From Gemmatimonadaceae bacterium (GTDB lineage Bacteria; Gemmatimonadota; Gemmatimonadetes; Gemmatimonadales; Gemmatimonadaceae), in NCBI GenBank assembly GCA_030835125.1, contig JAUQWM010000020.1, positions 31,021-95,020 on the forward strand: a stretch of DNA of 64,000 nt, written 5' to 3'. Each line of letters starts with the position of its first letter. Positions within the stretch are counted from its first letter, which is position 1. Positions 40,876 to 50,544 of the stretch are shown in pieces. The notes beneath the pieces are model-generated. The model searched no databases, was not told the DNA's origin, and saw only the letters and a program-made list of their open reading frames with translations. Position numbers and translations under genes: made by a program.

Positions 40876-41439
40876 TTACTGCTTGACGACCTCCGTCTCG
40901 ATCGTGATGCGGACGTCGTCGCCGACGAGCACCCCGCCGGTCTCGAGCGCCACGTTCCACTCCAGCCCGAAGTCCTTCCGGCTGATCTTCGTGGTGGCCG
41001 TGAACCCGATGCGCTGGTTGCCCCAGGGATCGGTGGCCTGGCCCTCGGTCGTGACATCGAGCGTCACCGGCCGCGTCGTGCCGCGGATCGTCAGCTCGCC
41101 GTGCAGCTTGAATCGGGTGTCGATGTTTCCGTCGATTCGCGTTCCGCGGAATTCCATCACCGGGTGCTGCTCGGCCATGAAGAAGTCGGCGGAACGGAGA
41201 TGGTCATCGCGCTTCTCGTCCCCGGTGGTGATGCTCGCGACCTGAATCGTCGCGCTGATGTCGGGGGTCGCGCTGGCCGGATCGAGACGCACGGTGGCGG
41301 CGACATCGCGGAACCGGCCCTTCACCGTCGAGATCATGAGGTGCTTCACGGCGAAGCCGACCTGGGTGTGGGACTGGTCGAGGCTCCACGTTCCGGTAGT
41401 CGGGATGGCGGTTTCTGTGGTAGTGGATGTGGCGGTCAT
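40876..41439 (-). CDS. YceI family protein
   Basis: GTWSLDQSHTQVGFAVKHLMISTVKGRFRDVAATV, GELTIRGTTRPVTLDV, ISRKDFGLEWN. Confidence 0.95.
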   Translation of the reverse strand: MTATSTTTETAIPTTGTWSLDQSHTQVGFAVKHLMISTVKGRFRDVAATVRLDPASATPDISATIQVASITTGDEKRDDHLRSADFFMAEQHPVMEFRGTRIDGNIDTRFKLHGELTIRGTTRPVTLDVTTEGQATDPWGNQRIGFTATTKISRKDFGLEWNVALETGGVLVGDDVRITIETEVVKQ

Positions 41440-41495
41440 GTTCCTTCTCCATTGAGTGAAAACCTGTGGTGCAGTCACAGATTTTATAGAACTGC

Positions 41496-41517
41496 ATACT
41501 ACATAGCTGTAGTGTAT
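41496..41517. promoter_or_regulatory. Candidate MarR operator upstream of yceI-like gene
   Basis: Inverted repeat ATACTACA-TAGC-TGTAGTGTAT in an AT-rich stretch; TATAAAAT-like box downstream on the minus strand. Confidence 0.5.
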
Positions 41518-41537
41518 GCCCAAAAAAACACCGCTGC

Positions 41538-41966
41538 CTACCGAAGCGCCGTCAGGGCTTGCTCGATATGAGCGGCGTCAAAGCCTGACAGGACATTAGT
41601 TACGTCCTCCTGGACCTTCGACAGTGCCGCCGCCCCGGAGAGCTGACGCTCCCTTCCTGCGTCGGTGATGAGGGCACGAATGCTCCGCCTGTCGGCGGGA
41701 TCCGGCTCCCGTCGGACCAGACCATCCGACTCGAGTCGGTCGACGAGCTGTGTGATGTTCGATCGAACGCAAGCCAGCCGCTGTGCCAGTTCTCCCAGGG
41801 TCAATGCGGCCGGCGCCTCCACCAGCGTGTTCAGGACGTTGAGCTTCGCCAGCGACAACCCCAGTGGCTCAAGCGATCCCTCGATCCGGTCTTCAATGGC
41901 GTGCGCCGCACCGAGAAGGCTGAAGGTGAGATCCGAGGTGAGCCCCGCTCCGTCCGATTGATTCAT
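41538..41966 (-). CDS. MarR-family transcriptional regulator
   Basis: LSLAKLNVLNTLVEAPAALTLGELAQRLACVRSNITQLVDRLESDGLVRREPDPADRRS. Confidence 0.93.
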   Translation of the reverse strand: MNQSDGAGLTSDLTFSLLGAAHAIEDRIEGSLEPLGLSLAKLNVLNTLVEAPAALTLGELAQRLACVRSNITQLVDRLESDGLVRREPDPADRRSIRALITDAGRERQLSGAAALSKVQEDVTNVLSGFDAAHIEQALTALR

Positions 41967-41969
41967 GCC

Positions 41970-41980
41970 TGTATAATACA
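41970..41980. promoter_or_regulatory. Candidate MarR autoregulatory site TGTATAATACA
   Basis: 11-bp palindrome immediately upstream of the marR-like start codon. Confidence 0.4.
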
Positions 41981-42087
41981 TGCCGACCGGCAAATGTCAA
42001 GACGGGCTCAACTAGTAGGCCTCAGCTGCTTGTGTTGATTCGGTTTGGGCTGCAACCTCACCGGCTTCAACCACCCCTGATCCATCC

Positions 42088-44148
42088 ATGCCTCACGCGC
42101 GCTTCATCATCTGGGCGGCCCTCACCACCACTTCAGTCGGCAACGCCCAATCAATGGGGTCTGACCCCATTGCCGCCGCGGTTGCGGCCTGGACGCCGGT
42201 GCTTGCGCCACCGGGTTCCGAGCCGGAGGCGTATCCGGTGCTGGCGCGGGCGTTGGGCACGGGTTGGAGCGTCGACCGCTTCGGGAACATGGTCAAGCGC
42301 GTCGGCAGCGGGTCGCCCCGTCGCGTGGTCGCCTGCGGCCTCGACTTCCCGTCGTACGTCGTCAGCCAGGTCACCGACGATGGCTACCTGCGGGTGAGAA
42401 GGACGGGAGGACCGTCGCATCCACTGTGGGACCAGTTCCACGAGGCGCAGCGAATCGCCGTGATGACGCGAACCGGGCGGGTGCCGGGCGTAGTCGCCGT
42501 CGCCAACGGACACTTCGCGCAACAACACCGCGCCGACACCGTGGCGATGACGATGGACGACCTCTGGATCGACATCGGCGCGTCGTCCGCGGCCGAAGTC
42601 TCGCGCGCCGGCGTATCGCTGCTCGATCCGCTCTCGATCGATCGACCGGCATGGAGTTACGGCGGATATGCCTCGGGACCCGCTATGGGCGCCCGCGCCG
42701 GGTGCGCAGCGGTCGCCACGGCAGCCACCGGCCGGGTGGGAGCCGGCGAGACGATCTTCGTCATCTCCGCGCAGCGCAGCTACAGTTGGCTCGGCCTGTC
42801 CCAGATGCTCGCCCAGCTGGGGCGTGTGCGCACGGTCGCGATGGTCGTTGATGGAACCGACGGAGCATCTCCCGGGCGCGGGGGGCGTGGTGGTGGACGC
42901 GGCGCCGCCATCCCGCGCGGCGCGAGCACCGACTCGATCCGCATCATCACGCCGCGCGTCCGTCACGCGCGCAGCCTGGTCGAGACGATTCATGCGAACG
43001 ACGCGAAGGCCCTGCTGGCGCAGGTCGCCGAGGCGGGTGCCGTCACGCTGGCGCCGGACGCTGCCTGGGTCACCCCTGGCGTGGACACCGCGCGCACGCT
43101 GAGCCGGCGCGGCGGCCTCACCGGCGAGATCGAGCGCCAATGGATGGAGCTCACCGACCTGCCGGGCGTCGCCGGACACGAGGGACCGGTTCGTGAGGCC
43201 GTCCTGGCGGCGCTGCCGGCGTGGGCGCGCTCGCGTGCCGTCGTCGACTCGATAGGCAACATCGTCGTCGCCATGGGGCCCGATCGCGACTCGGTCGCGT
43301 TCGTCGCCCACACCGACGAAGTGGGGTTCGAGGTCGCATCCGTCCTGCCCGACGGACGGGTGACGCTGCGGAGCCGTGGCGGCGTGGTGCTCCCGTCCTG
43401 GGAGGGCACGCCGGCGTACCTGCACTTCGATGCAACGAGCAGTTCCCGGGCACGGGCGCCGCTCCGCGGCATCTTCGTGCCTCGTGACTCGGGCCGCACG
43501 CGATCGCCGGGGACACTCACGGCCTGGTTCGGCATGGATTCGACCCAACTGCTGGCGAGCGGCGCCTGGATCGGGGCGAGCCTGACGTCCTACAAGCGCG
43601 CCGACCGCCTGGTGGGCACGCGTCTCACCGGCCGTGGCAGCGACGATCGCACCGGCACCACCGCGCTGCTGTTCGCCCTGCGACGCCTCAACCCGGACTC
43701 GCTGACCCACAAGGTCATCTTCGTGTGGACGGTGCAGGAGGAGGGCGGCCTGAATGGCGCGCGCTACTTCGGCGACCGGCACGGACGCAACCTCCGCCGC
43801 GTCTACAGCGTGGACACGTTCGTCTCGAGCGACACGCCGCTGGAGTCGCCCCACTTCGCGTTCCTGCCGTTAGGCATGGGCGCCGTGCTGCGGGGACTCG
43901 ACAACGGCAGCCTGGTGCCGCGCGCCGAGCGCGATCGCATCGTCTCGCTCGCCCGGGCCCGCGGCATCCCGCTCCAGGTGGGCACGACCTTCGGCAGCAC
44001 GGACGGCTCGGCGATCCAGCCGTGGGGACCGGTCAACATCGGCCTCTCCTGGCCGGGACGCTATTCCCACGGGCCGGCCGAGGTGCTGGACCTGCGGGAC
44101 GTGGAGGCACTCGTCCGGCTGGTGGTGGAACTCTCCAAGGCGCCCTGA
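42088..44148 (+). CDS. M42/M20-like zinc aminopeptidase, secreted
   Basis: Signal peptide; LTDLPGVAGHEGPVREAVLAAL, VAFVAHTDEVGFEV, GRGSDDRTGTTALLFAL, VWTVQEEGGLNGARYF. Confidence 0.85.
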   Translation: MPHARFIIWAALTTTSVGNAQSMGSDPIAAAVAAWTPVLAPPGSEPEAYPVLARALGTGWSVDRFGNMVKRVGSGSPRRVVACGLDFPSYVVSQVTDDGYLRVRRTGGPSHPLWDQFHEAQRIAVMTRTGRVPGVVAVANGHFAQQHRADTVAMTMDDLWIDIGASSAAEVSRAGVSLLDPLSIDRPAWSYGGYASGPAMGARAGCAAVATAATGRVGAGETIFVISAQRSYSWLGLSQMLAQLGRVRTVAMVVDGTDGASPGRGGRGGGRGAAIPRGASTDSIRIITPRVRHARSLVETIHANDAKALLAQVAEAGAVTLAPDAAWVTPGVDTARTLSRRGGLTGEIERQWMELTDLPGVAGHEGPVREAVLAALPAWARSRAVVDSIGNIVVAMGPDRDSVAFVAHTDEVGFEVASVLPDGRVTLRSRGGVVLPSWEGTPAYLHFDATSSSRARAPLRGIFVPRDSGRTRSPGTLTAWFGMDSTQLLASGAWIGASLTSYKRADRLVGTRLTGRGSDDRTGTTALLFALRRLNPDSLTHKVIFVWTVQEEGGLNGARYFGDRHGRNLRRVYSVDTFVSSDTPLESPHFAFLPLGMGAVLRGLDNGSLVPRAERDRIVSLARARGIPLQVGTTFGSTDGSAIQPWGPVNIGLSWPGRYSHGPAEVLDLRDVEALVRLVVELSKAP
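42152..42172. repeat. REP-like perfect palindrome CAATGGGGTC-T-GACCCCATTG
   Basis: 10-bp perfect arms with 1-nt centre, inside the peptidase CDS. Confidence 0.75.
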
Positions 44149-44164
44149 CACAATCGAACACGCA

Positions 44165-46456
44165 ATGACCTCACGTACGAGACGGGCGACGGCCTGCCGG
44201 AAGGTGGCCGTCTTTCTGGTTGCGTCCCTGATGGCCGGCCGCGCCGGCGCGCAGGTGATGGCGAACACCGGGGCCTCCGGACCCCGGACCGGCAGCGCCG
44301 CGGTGGTGACCGCGGCACCCGTCATCGACGGCCGGCTCGATGACGCCGCCTGGAAGTCGGGCCAGCCCTATGGCGACTTCATCCAGCGTGAGTTACGCGA
44401 GGGCGAGCCGGCGACCGAGCGCACCGAGGTCCGCGTCCTGACCGACGGCGAGGCGCTGTATGTCGGCGCGTGGCTGTTCGACCGGACCCCCTCGGCCATC
44501 GTCGCCGGCGAGAAGCTCCGCGACGTCACGCTGACCAACAGCGACTACTTCGCGTTCATCCTCGACACGTACCTCGACCGTCAGAACGGATTCGTCTTCG
44601 CCACCACGCCCGCTGGCGTCGAGTACGACGGCCAGGTGGTGAAGGAGGGCGAGGGCGGCGGCGTGTTCCAGGCTGGGCAGTCGCGGGCGCAAGCCGGTTC
44701 GATGGGCGGCTTCAACCTCAACTGGGATGCCACCTGGCAGGTGGCCACGTCGATCGACTCCGCCGGCTGGTACGCCGAGTTCCGGATCCCGTTCTCGACG
44801 CTGCGCTACGGCGCGGGCACCATGCAGGACTGGGGCCTCAATTTCGCGCGGAGCATCCGCCGGCATAACGAGGAAGCATTCTGGTCGTTCATCCCGCGCC
44901 AGTTCAACCTGTACCGCCTGTCCCGGGCAGGGACGCTGCAGGGCCTCGCCGTGCCCAGCCGCCGGATTGCGACGGTGACGCCGTACGTCCTCGGCCAGTC
45001 AGCGCGGAACTTCAACGTCGATTCCCGGATGAAGAGCACCGGCGAATTCGGCGCTGACCTGAAGGTCGGGGTGACCCCGAGCCTGACGCTGGACCTCACG
45101 GTCAACACGGACTTCGCGCAGGTCGAGGTGGACGAGCAGCGCACCAACCTGACCCGGTTTCCGCTGTTCTTTCCCGAGAAGCGTCCGTTCTTCCTGGAGA
45201 ATGCCGGCGTGTTCTCGGCGGGCACGCCGCAGGCCGTCGACCTGTTCTTCACGCGGCGTATCGGCATCGACACGCTGGGCAACCCGGTACCGATCATCGG
45301 CGGCGGTCGACTGAGCGGGCGGGTGGGCGCCGCGACGGTGGGTGTGCTGCAGATCTTCACCGACGAAACCGCCGGAGCCGAAGCCCAGGCGTTCTCGGTG
45401 GGGCGCATCAGCCGGGAGCTGGGCGGGCGCTCGCGTGTCGGGGCGATTGCCGTGCAGCGTGTGGCGACCGACGATGGCTCCGACTGGAACCGGACCTACG
45501 GAATAGACGGTCGACTGGGTATGGGCGAGGCTTGGACCGTGGACTGGTGGGCGGCGAAAACCGAGACGTCACCCATGACGGAGGACGTGGACGAGAGCAT
45601 CCTGCGGCCGAGCAGGTCGCGCGAGATCGGGTACAGCGTGCGGGCCGGGTACCAGACGTCGGCGTGGAACAACGCCCTGCGCTACGTGGAGGTCGGCGAG
45701 GACTTCAACCCGCAGGTCGGGTTCCTCAACCGGGCGGGCGGGTACCGGTTCTATGACATCTCGTTCATGCGCACCGTGCGCAGGCGCGAGTGGCCGTGGC
45801 TCAAGCAATGGAACCCGCATGCGAGCTATCGCGGCTACTACAGCCATGACGGGTACTGGCAGAGCGGCCAGGTGCACGTGGACATGACCGAGGCCGAGTT
45901 CGCGCGGGGGGGACGCTTCGGGCCGGAGTACAACTTCTACCACGAGGGCCTGCGGCAGCCGTTCGCCATCGCCAGCGGCGTCACGCTCCCCGCCGGCGAC
46001 TACAACTGGGGCTCGTTAGGACTGGACTGGGACACGGATCCCAGCGCCAGGCTGTCGCTGGTTTCCCGCAGCGAGATCGGGCCGTTCTACAACGGCAGCC
46101 GCATCGGCGAGACGGTGACCCTGACGTACCGGCGCGGCGCCTCGCTGACGACGTCGCTGCTGGTGGACTACCAGGACGTGACCCTCGACCAGGGCGACTT
46201 CATCCGGAAGCTCGTCGGTGTGAAGGTCGGGTACTTCTTCACGCCGAAGGTCTTCCTGCAGTCGCTGGTGCAGTACAACAACCAGGCGAGGGTCTGGACG
46301 GCGAATGCGCGATTCGGGTGGCTGAGCACCGCGGGGACCGGGCTGTTCGTGGTCTACAACGAGGGACAGCAGGCCGGCGGGTTCTTCGACTGGGTGCAGC
46401 CGCAGTCCCGGAGCCTGGTGGTGAAGTACACGCGGCAGCTCGGGACTGGAGGGTAG
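44165..46456 (+). CDS. DUF5916 / carbohydrate-binding family 9-like outer-membrane protein
   Basis: VIDGRLDDAAWKSG, DYFAFILDTYLDRQNGFVFATTPAG, NTDFAQVEVDEQRTNLTRFPLFFPEKRPFFLENAGVF; parallels the protein at 2128-4326. Confidence 0.9.
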   Translation: MTSRTRRATACRKVAVFLVASLMAGRAGAQVMANTGASGPRTGSAAVVTAAPVIDGRLDDAAWKSGQPYGDFIQRELREGEPATERTEVRVLTDGEALYVGAWLFDRTPSAIVAGEKLRDVTLTNSDYFAFILDTYLDRQNGFVFATTPAGVEYDGQVVKEGEGGGVFQAGQSRAQAGSMGGFNLNWDATWQVATSIDSAGWYAEFRIPFSTLRYGAGTMQDWGLNFARSIRRHNEEAFWSFIPRQFNLYRLSRAGTLQGLAVPSRRIATVTPYVLGQSARNFNVDSRMKSTGEFGADLKVGVTPSLTLDLTVNTDFAQVEVDEQRTNLTRFPLFFPEKRPFFLENAGVFSAGTPQAVDLFFTRRIGIDTLGNPVPIIGGGRLSGRVGAATVGVLQIFTDETAGAEAQAFSVGRISRELGGRSRVGAIAVQRVATDDGSDWNRTYGIDGRLGMGEAWTVDWWAAKTETSPMTEDVDESILRPSRSREIGYSVRAGYQTSAWNNALRYVEVGEDFNPQVGFLNRAGGYRFYDISFMRTVRRREWPWLKQWNPHASYRGYYSHDGYWQSGQVHVDMTEAEFARGGRFGPEYNFYHEGLRQPFAIASGVTLPAGDYNWGSLGLDWDTDPSARLSLVSRSEIGPFYNGSRIGETVTLTYRRGASLTTSLLVDYQDVTLDQGDFIRKLVGVKVGYFFTPKVFLQSLVQYNNQARVWTANARFGWLSTAGTGLFVVYNEGQQAGGFFDWVQPQSRSLVVKYTRQLGTGG

Positions 46457-46551
46457 GCGGCACGCACTGCGGGATGCGTGACGTGCGGGCGCGGTCGAGC
46501 GCATCCAGCGTCGGCGCGGGTGAGCGTCGAACGCCGGCGGCTCCGGCGAGA

Positions 46552-47928
46552 CTACGGGCGCGACAGCAGGTTGCGGCCTTCCGCGGCCGGGAGTTGCAGG
46601 CCCAGCACAGCCGCCACCGTCGGAGCGATGTCCCGCATGTCCACCATGCCTAACGTCTTCCCCGCCGGGATTCCGGGCCCGGCGATGAAGAACGAGGCAT
46701 GGAGTTCGCGGCGCGCATTCAGGTGGCCGTGCATGCCGCGCACCGTGGATGGCGTGACCAACGGCCCCTGCAACGCTGCCCCGATGGTGTAGCCGGGCCT
46801 CATCGTGACGTGAAAGGCAGCGGTCGGGAAGCCACCCGCCGCCCGAAGCGCCGACGCATCGAGTACCGTATCGATGCCATTCGCCGAATCGGCGGCGACG
46901 CGGCTCAGGAGTTCCCGTACCGCCTCGCGGGTGGTCCGGGGAGCATCGTCCGCGATCATGATTGCCGCTGATGCCCCGGCACCCCACGGCATCGCCTGCC
47001 ACTTCGCCGGCTTCCCGTCCGCGCCAGCCGTGATCAGCCCTGCGTTCACGAACGCCGCGCCGAGGTTGAGTGCTTTTCCGGTCTGCAGGAATCCATGGTC
47101 CGACACGACCGCCACCACCGCCCGGTTGCCGGACGCTTCGGCTGACGCGCTCCAGACGTCGCCCACGATCCGGTCGATGCGCTCCAGGATCGCCTTCGCC
47201 TCCGGCGTCCACGGCCCTCTTTCGTGCTGCTCGTGGTCGAGGGCCGTGAAATACGCCAGCATCAGCGCGGGACGCCGCGTCTTGAGGAGCTGCACGACGA
47301 ACTTCGCGCGACGTTCGTCGCCCTCGATCGATTCATCGATTCCGTCGGCATAGGGACCCAGTGCGTCCTCCAGGGAATCGACCAGCCCGGGGCTCGAGAG
47401 CGCCTTGACGAGCTTGCGGTCATCGGGCGTGCCCGTGCGCCAGTATTGCGGAATGTTCCAGTCAATCCGTGCGCCGACGGTGACGGGCCAGTGCACCCCC
47501 GCGGTCCTGACGCCCTTCGTGGCGGCCGCGTCCCAGATGGCCTGGCTTGTCAGATCCGATGCGTACCAGTACCACCCGCCCTGGTTCTTCGCGAGGGGAT
47601 CGAACGTCGTGTTCGAGTGGATGCCATGTCTCGCCGGCGAGACACCCGTGACCAGCGTCGCGTGGCTCGGATACGTCACGGTGGGGATCACGCCGCGCAC
47701 GCCGGTCGCATGGGCTCCCTCACGCAGTAGCCGGCGCAGGTTGGGAATCGCCAGGCCGTGGCGGTCCGCCTCCGTCACATACGCTGGATGAAGCCCGTCG
47801 ATCGAGATCAGGACGACGGGCCGACCGGCATCCTGGGCCGACAGCGTAAACGAGGTCACGAGGACCCCGACCGTGGCCCGTACCGCCGCGCGGGCGATAT
47901 GGGTCACGGTGGTCGTCAGGGTTGTCAT
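46552..47928 (-). CDS. Alkaline phosphatase-family / type I phosphodiesterase (ENPP-like)
   Basis: PVVLISIDGLHPAYV, GVIPTVTYPSHATLVTGVSPARHGIHSNTTFDP, VVAVVSDHGF. Confidence 0.92.
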   Translation of the reverse strand: MTTLTTTVTHIARAAVRATVGVLVTSFTLSAQDAGRPVVLISIDGLHPAYVTEADRHGLAIPNLRRLLREGAHATGVRGVIPTVTYPSHATLVTGVSPARHGIHSNTTFDPLAKNQGGWYWYASDLTSQAIWDAAATKGVRTAGVHWPVTVGARIDWNIPQYWRTGTPDDRKLVKALSSPGLVDSLEDALGPYADGIDESIEGDERRAKFVVQLLKTRRPALMLAYFTALDHEQHERGPWTPEAKAILERIDRIVGDVWSASAEASGNRAVVAVVSDHGFLQTGKALNLGAAFVNAGLITAGADGKPAKWQAMPWGAGASAAIMIADDAPRTTREAVRELLSRVAADSANGIDTVLDASALRAAGGFPTAAFHVTMRPGYTIGAALQGPLVTPSTVRGMHGHLNARRELHASFFIAGPGIPAGKTLGMVDMRDIAPTVAAVLGLQLPAAEGRNLLSRP

Positions 47929-47931
47929 CGA

Positions 47932-50262
47932 CTAGAACCGCGTGCCAATCGTCAGGAAGAACAACCGCTTCGCTCCGGCCTGCAGCGTCTCCTGGTCGGC
48001 GGTCAGCGAGAACCCGTTCGTGCCCATCGTTGAGATGTACGACTCGTCGGTGAGGTTGGCGGCGTTGACCCGGATCGTGAACTCGTTGAACGCGCCGACT
48101 CTACCGAAGCTGAAGCCGAGGGAAGCGTCCATGGTGGTGTACGCGGGCACGGACTCGGTATTCAGGATGGTGAAGTACCGCCTGGCCACGTGGCGGGCCG
48201 TGAACGACGCCGAGAGCGGTCCGCGATTGAACTGGAGCGTCGTGTTCCCGAGGAACCGCGGCGCGTCGACGATATCCTTCCCGGCCGACTCGATCGTGTT
48301 CGTGCCGTCCTGGTAGTCATCGTCGATGGTCGAACGGTTCATGGCGGCACTGGACTGCCAGGTCAGCCCGTCGGCGAGCCGGATCGCCACCAGGGCTTCG
48401 ACGCCCTTTGACGTCACGTTGCCCACGTTGGCGAACGAGCTCACGCACGTCGCCGTCAGGGGGCACACGGCAACGCCGATCAGGCGGTTGCGATAGTCGA
48501 TGAAGTAGCCGGCCAGAGATGCCTCAAACCCGTCACGGCGCGTGCGGATGCCGGCCTCGTAGGTGCGGGCCCTTTCGGGATCGGTGTTGTTCTTCAGGTT
48601 GTCGAAGCCGGCAGGGTTGGTGTTGTAGACCCCGGTCTGCGGTGAGTACGGATACGCGTTCACGTTCTCTGAGTAGTTCGCGAAGACCTGATCGGTCGTC
48701 GACGTCGCGAAGACCACGCCGAGCTGGGGCAGGAGCCCGCCATCGGTCGGGAGCGAGAGGGTGGGCCGGTTCACGTCAGGCGCCGACGCGGCGTCGGGAA
48801 TCGTCAGGCCGTTGCTCCGGAAGTCGGCGCCGATGTGCAGGTACTTGGCGCCATACGTGAGCTTCAGCCGGTCGTCGACCAGGCTGGTGGTGTTCTGCAC
48901 GTAGGCGGAGGTCGTTTTCAGGTCGCCGGTCCGGTCGAAGAACAGGCGAAGTACGTTGGCGAAGTCCACTTCGGGGCTGGTGGCGTAGTCCTTCAGGCGC
49001 CAGGCGACGCGACGGATGTGCGTCTCGTTGCTCTCGTACCAGGCGCCCGCCTCGATGCGATTGGCGCCGAGGTCGAGCGAGAACCTGCCGTTCACGCCGG
49101 AACGCCGGTTGTCGTACTGCGTCTGGCGGAAGTAGATCGGGTCCGGGCTGAACGCGGTCGAACCGTAGTTGGGCGCGTGCCAGTCGCCGTCGCCGCGGTT
49201 GGTGTGGAAGTAGGGCGTGATCACGAGCCTGGCCCGGTCGCTCACCGCGAAGTCGCCCGCGAAATACGCGAGGTTGTCGCGCCGTGCCCCGTGTGCCGAA
49301 TGGAAGTATGCCTGGTCGGGTGAGGCGCTGATGGCCGCGGCCTTGGCGGCTTCCCAGCTGGAGAACTGGTCCCAGTCGCGGCTGCTCTGCCGGAAGCGGG
49401 CGAGCGAGAGGTCGGTGTAGTCCCCTTCGGTGCGATCCGAGAAGTCGTAGAACAGGGTGAAGCGATTGGCGCCGACGAACGCCAGCAGCTTGGCATTGAT
49501 CTGGTCCTGCCACTGTTCGCCGCCGCCGATGATGCCGTCGGCGCCGAACAGGCTCCGCGCCTCGGGGGAGAAGCGCTCGTACGAGCCCTTCCACTTGTCG
49601 GTATCCAGCCGGGAGTAGCTGAGGAACGCCTTCATGGCCCGGCCGGCGGCGAGGTCACCCTTCAACCCGGTGTCCCACCGGCCGAAGGTGCGACGGGCGT
49701 TGGCCGCCCCGAGCATCTGCCGCAGGCTGAACCCGCCGTCGTTGACCGGGTCGGACGAGCTATACTGCACGACGCCACCCAGGCTGTTGCTCGAGGCGGT
49801 GCCTAACGCGCCAGACCCCTGCGTGACCGTGGCATCGTCGAGGTTCTCGGCGTCGACGGCGCGGCCGACCCCGAGTCCGTTGAAGTTGCCGTACTGCATG
49901 TTGCCCAGCGTGATGCCATCGAAGGTCTGGCCGATCTGGCCGGCCTGGAACCCGCGAATGGTGAGCGTGGTGGACCACTCGTAGGAACCGAACGGATCCG
50001 AGGAGTTGAAGTTCACTCCCGGGAGGCGCTCGGCGGCCTTCAGGGGCGTCGTCCCCGGCGAGCGCAGCTGCAGGTCGGCACGCGTCAGCGCGTTGGCCGC
50101 GAGGACTCTTCCCATCCCGGTGGCCGAGCCTTTTACCTCCACGGTTCGCAGGGTGACTGCGCCCGTGTCGCGCGGTGGAGTCACTCCCTGGGCGAAGGCG
50201 GACGCCGCGATGCCGAGGAGCGGCGCGGCCAGGAGCGCGGACAGACGAAGGACACGTGGCAT
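47932..50262 (-). CDS. TonB-dependent receptor
   Basis: Plug (LKAAERLPGVNFNSSDPFGSYEWSTTLTIRGFQAGQIGQTFDGI), C-terminal barrel ending FFLTIGTRF. Confidence 0.93.
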   Translation of the reverse strand: MPRVLRLSALLAAPLLGIAASAFAQGVTPPRDTGAVTLRTVEVKGSATGMGRVLAANALTRADLQLRSPGTTPLKAAERLPGVNFNSSDPFGSYEWSTTLTIRGFQAGQIGQTFDGITLGNMQYGNFNGLGVGRAVDAENLDDATVTQGSGALGTASSNSLGGVVQYSSSDPVNDGGFSLRQMLGAANARRTFGRWDTGLKGDLAAGRAMKAFLSYSRLDTDKWKGSYERFSPEARSLFGADGIIGGGEQWQDQINAKLLAFVGANRFTLFYDFSDRTEGDYTDLSLARFRQSSRDWDQFSSWEAAKAAAISASPDQAYFHSAHGARRDNLAYFAGDFAVSDRARLVITPYFHTNRGDGDWHAPNYGSTAFSPDPIYFRQTQYDNRRSGVNGRFSLDLGANRIEAGAWYESNETHIRRVAWRLKDYATSPEVDFANVLRLFFDRTGDLKTTSAYVQNTTSLVDDRLKLTYGAKYLHIGADFRSNGLTIPDAASAPDVNRPTLSLPTDGGLLPQLGVVFATSTTDQVFANYSENVNAYPYSPQTGVYNTNPAGFDNLKNNTDPERARTYEAGIRTRRDGFEASLAGYFIDYRNRLIGVAVCPLTATCVSSFANVGNVTSKGVEALVAIRLADGLTWQSSAAMNRSTIDDDYQDGTNTIESAGKDIVDAPRFLGNTTLQFNRGPLSASFTARHVARRYFTILNTESVPAYTTMDASLGFSFGRVGAFNEFTIRVNAANLTDESYISTMGTNGFSLTADQETLQAGAKRLFFLTIGTRF

Positions 50263-50544
50263 GGATCGGAGGGCGAAGAGTGAGCGTCACGGACCCGCCT
50301 GCATGGATGCGCATGCCATCGCGGGTCCCGTTGGCCGTCCAGTATCGCGGCTCCGGGTAACGCTCCGAACGATGATCCCGCCGGTTTCGGTAACGGCTGT
50401 GACTCAGGCCCGTCAGGTCACCGGACGGTCACGAACACGCTTCGCCGGCGCGCACCACCGTTCGACGGCTGGCCACCGCAGCGGCCACTTCGCGTCTTCC
50501 GCGGCTGGAGCCGCAGCCTCTGCGCCCAGCGCCCCGGCTCCCGC

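Noticed and set aside
42152-42172. Palindrome as a transcription terminator
   Set aside because: No T tract and located at the 5' end of an intact reading frame; REP-like origin is more plausible.
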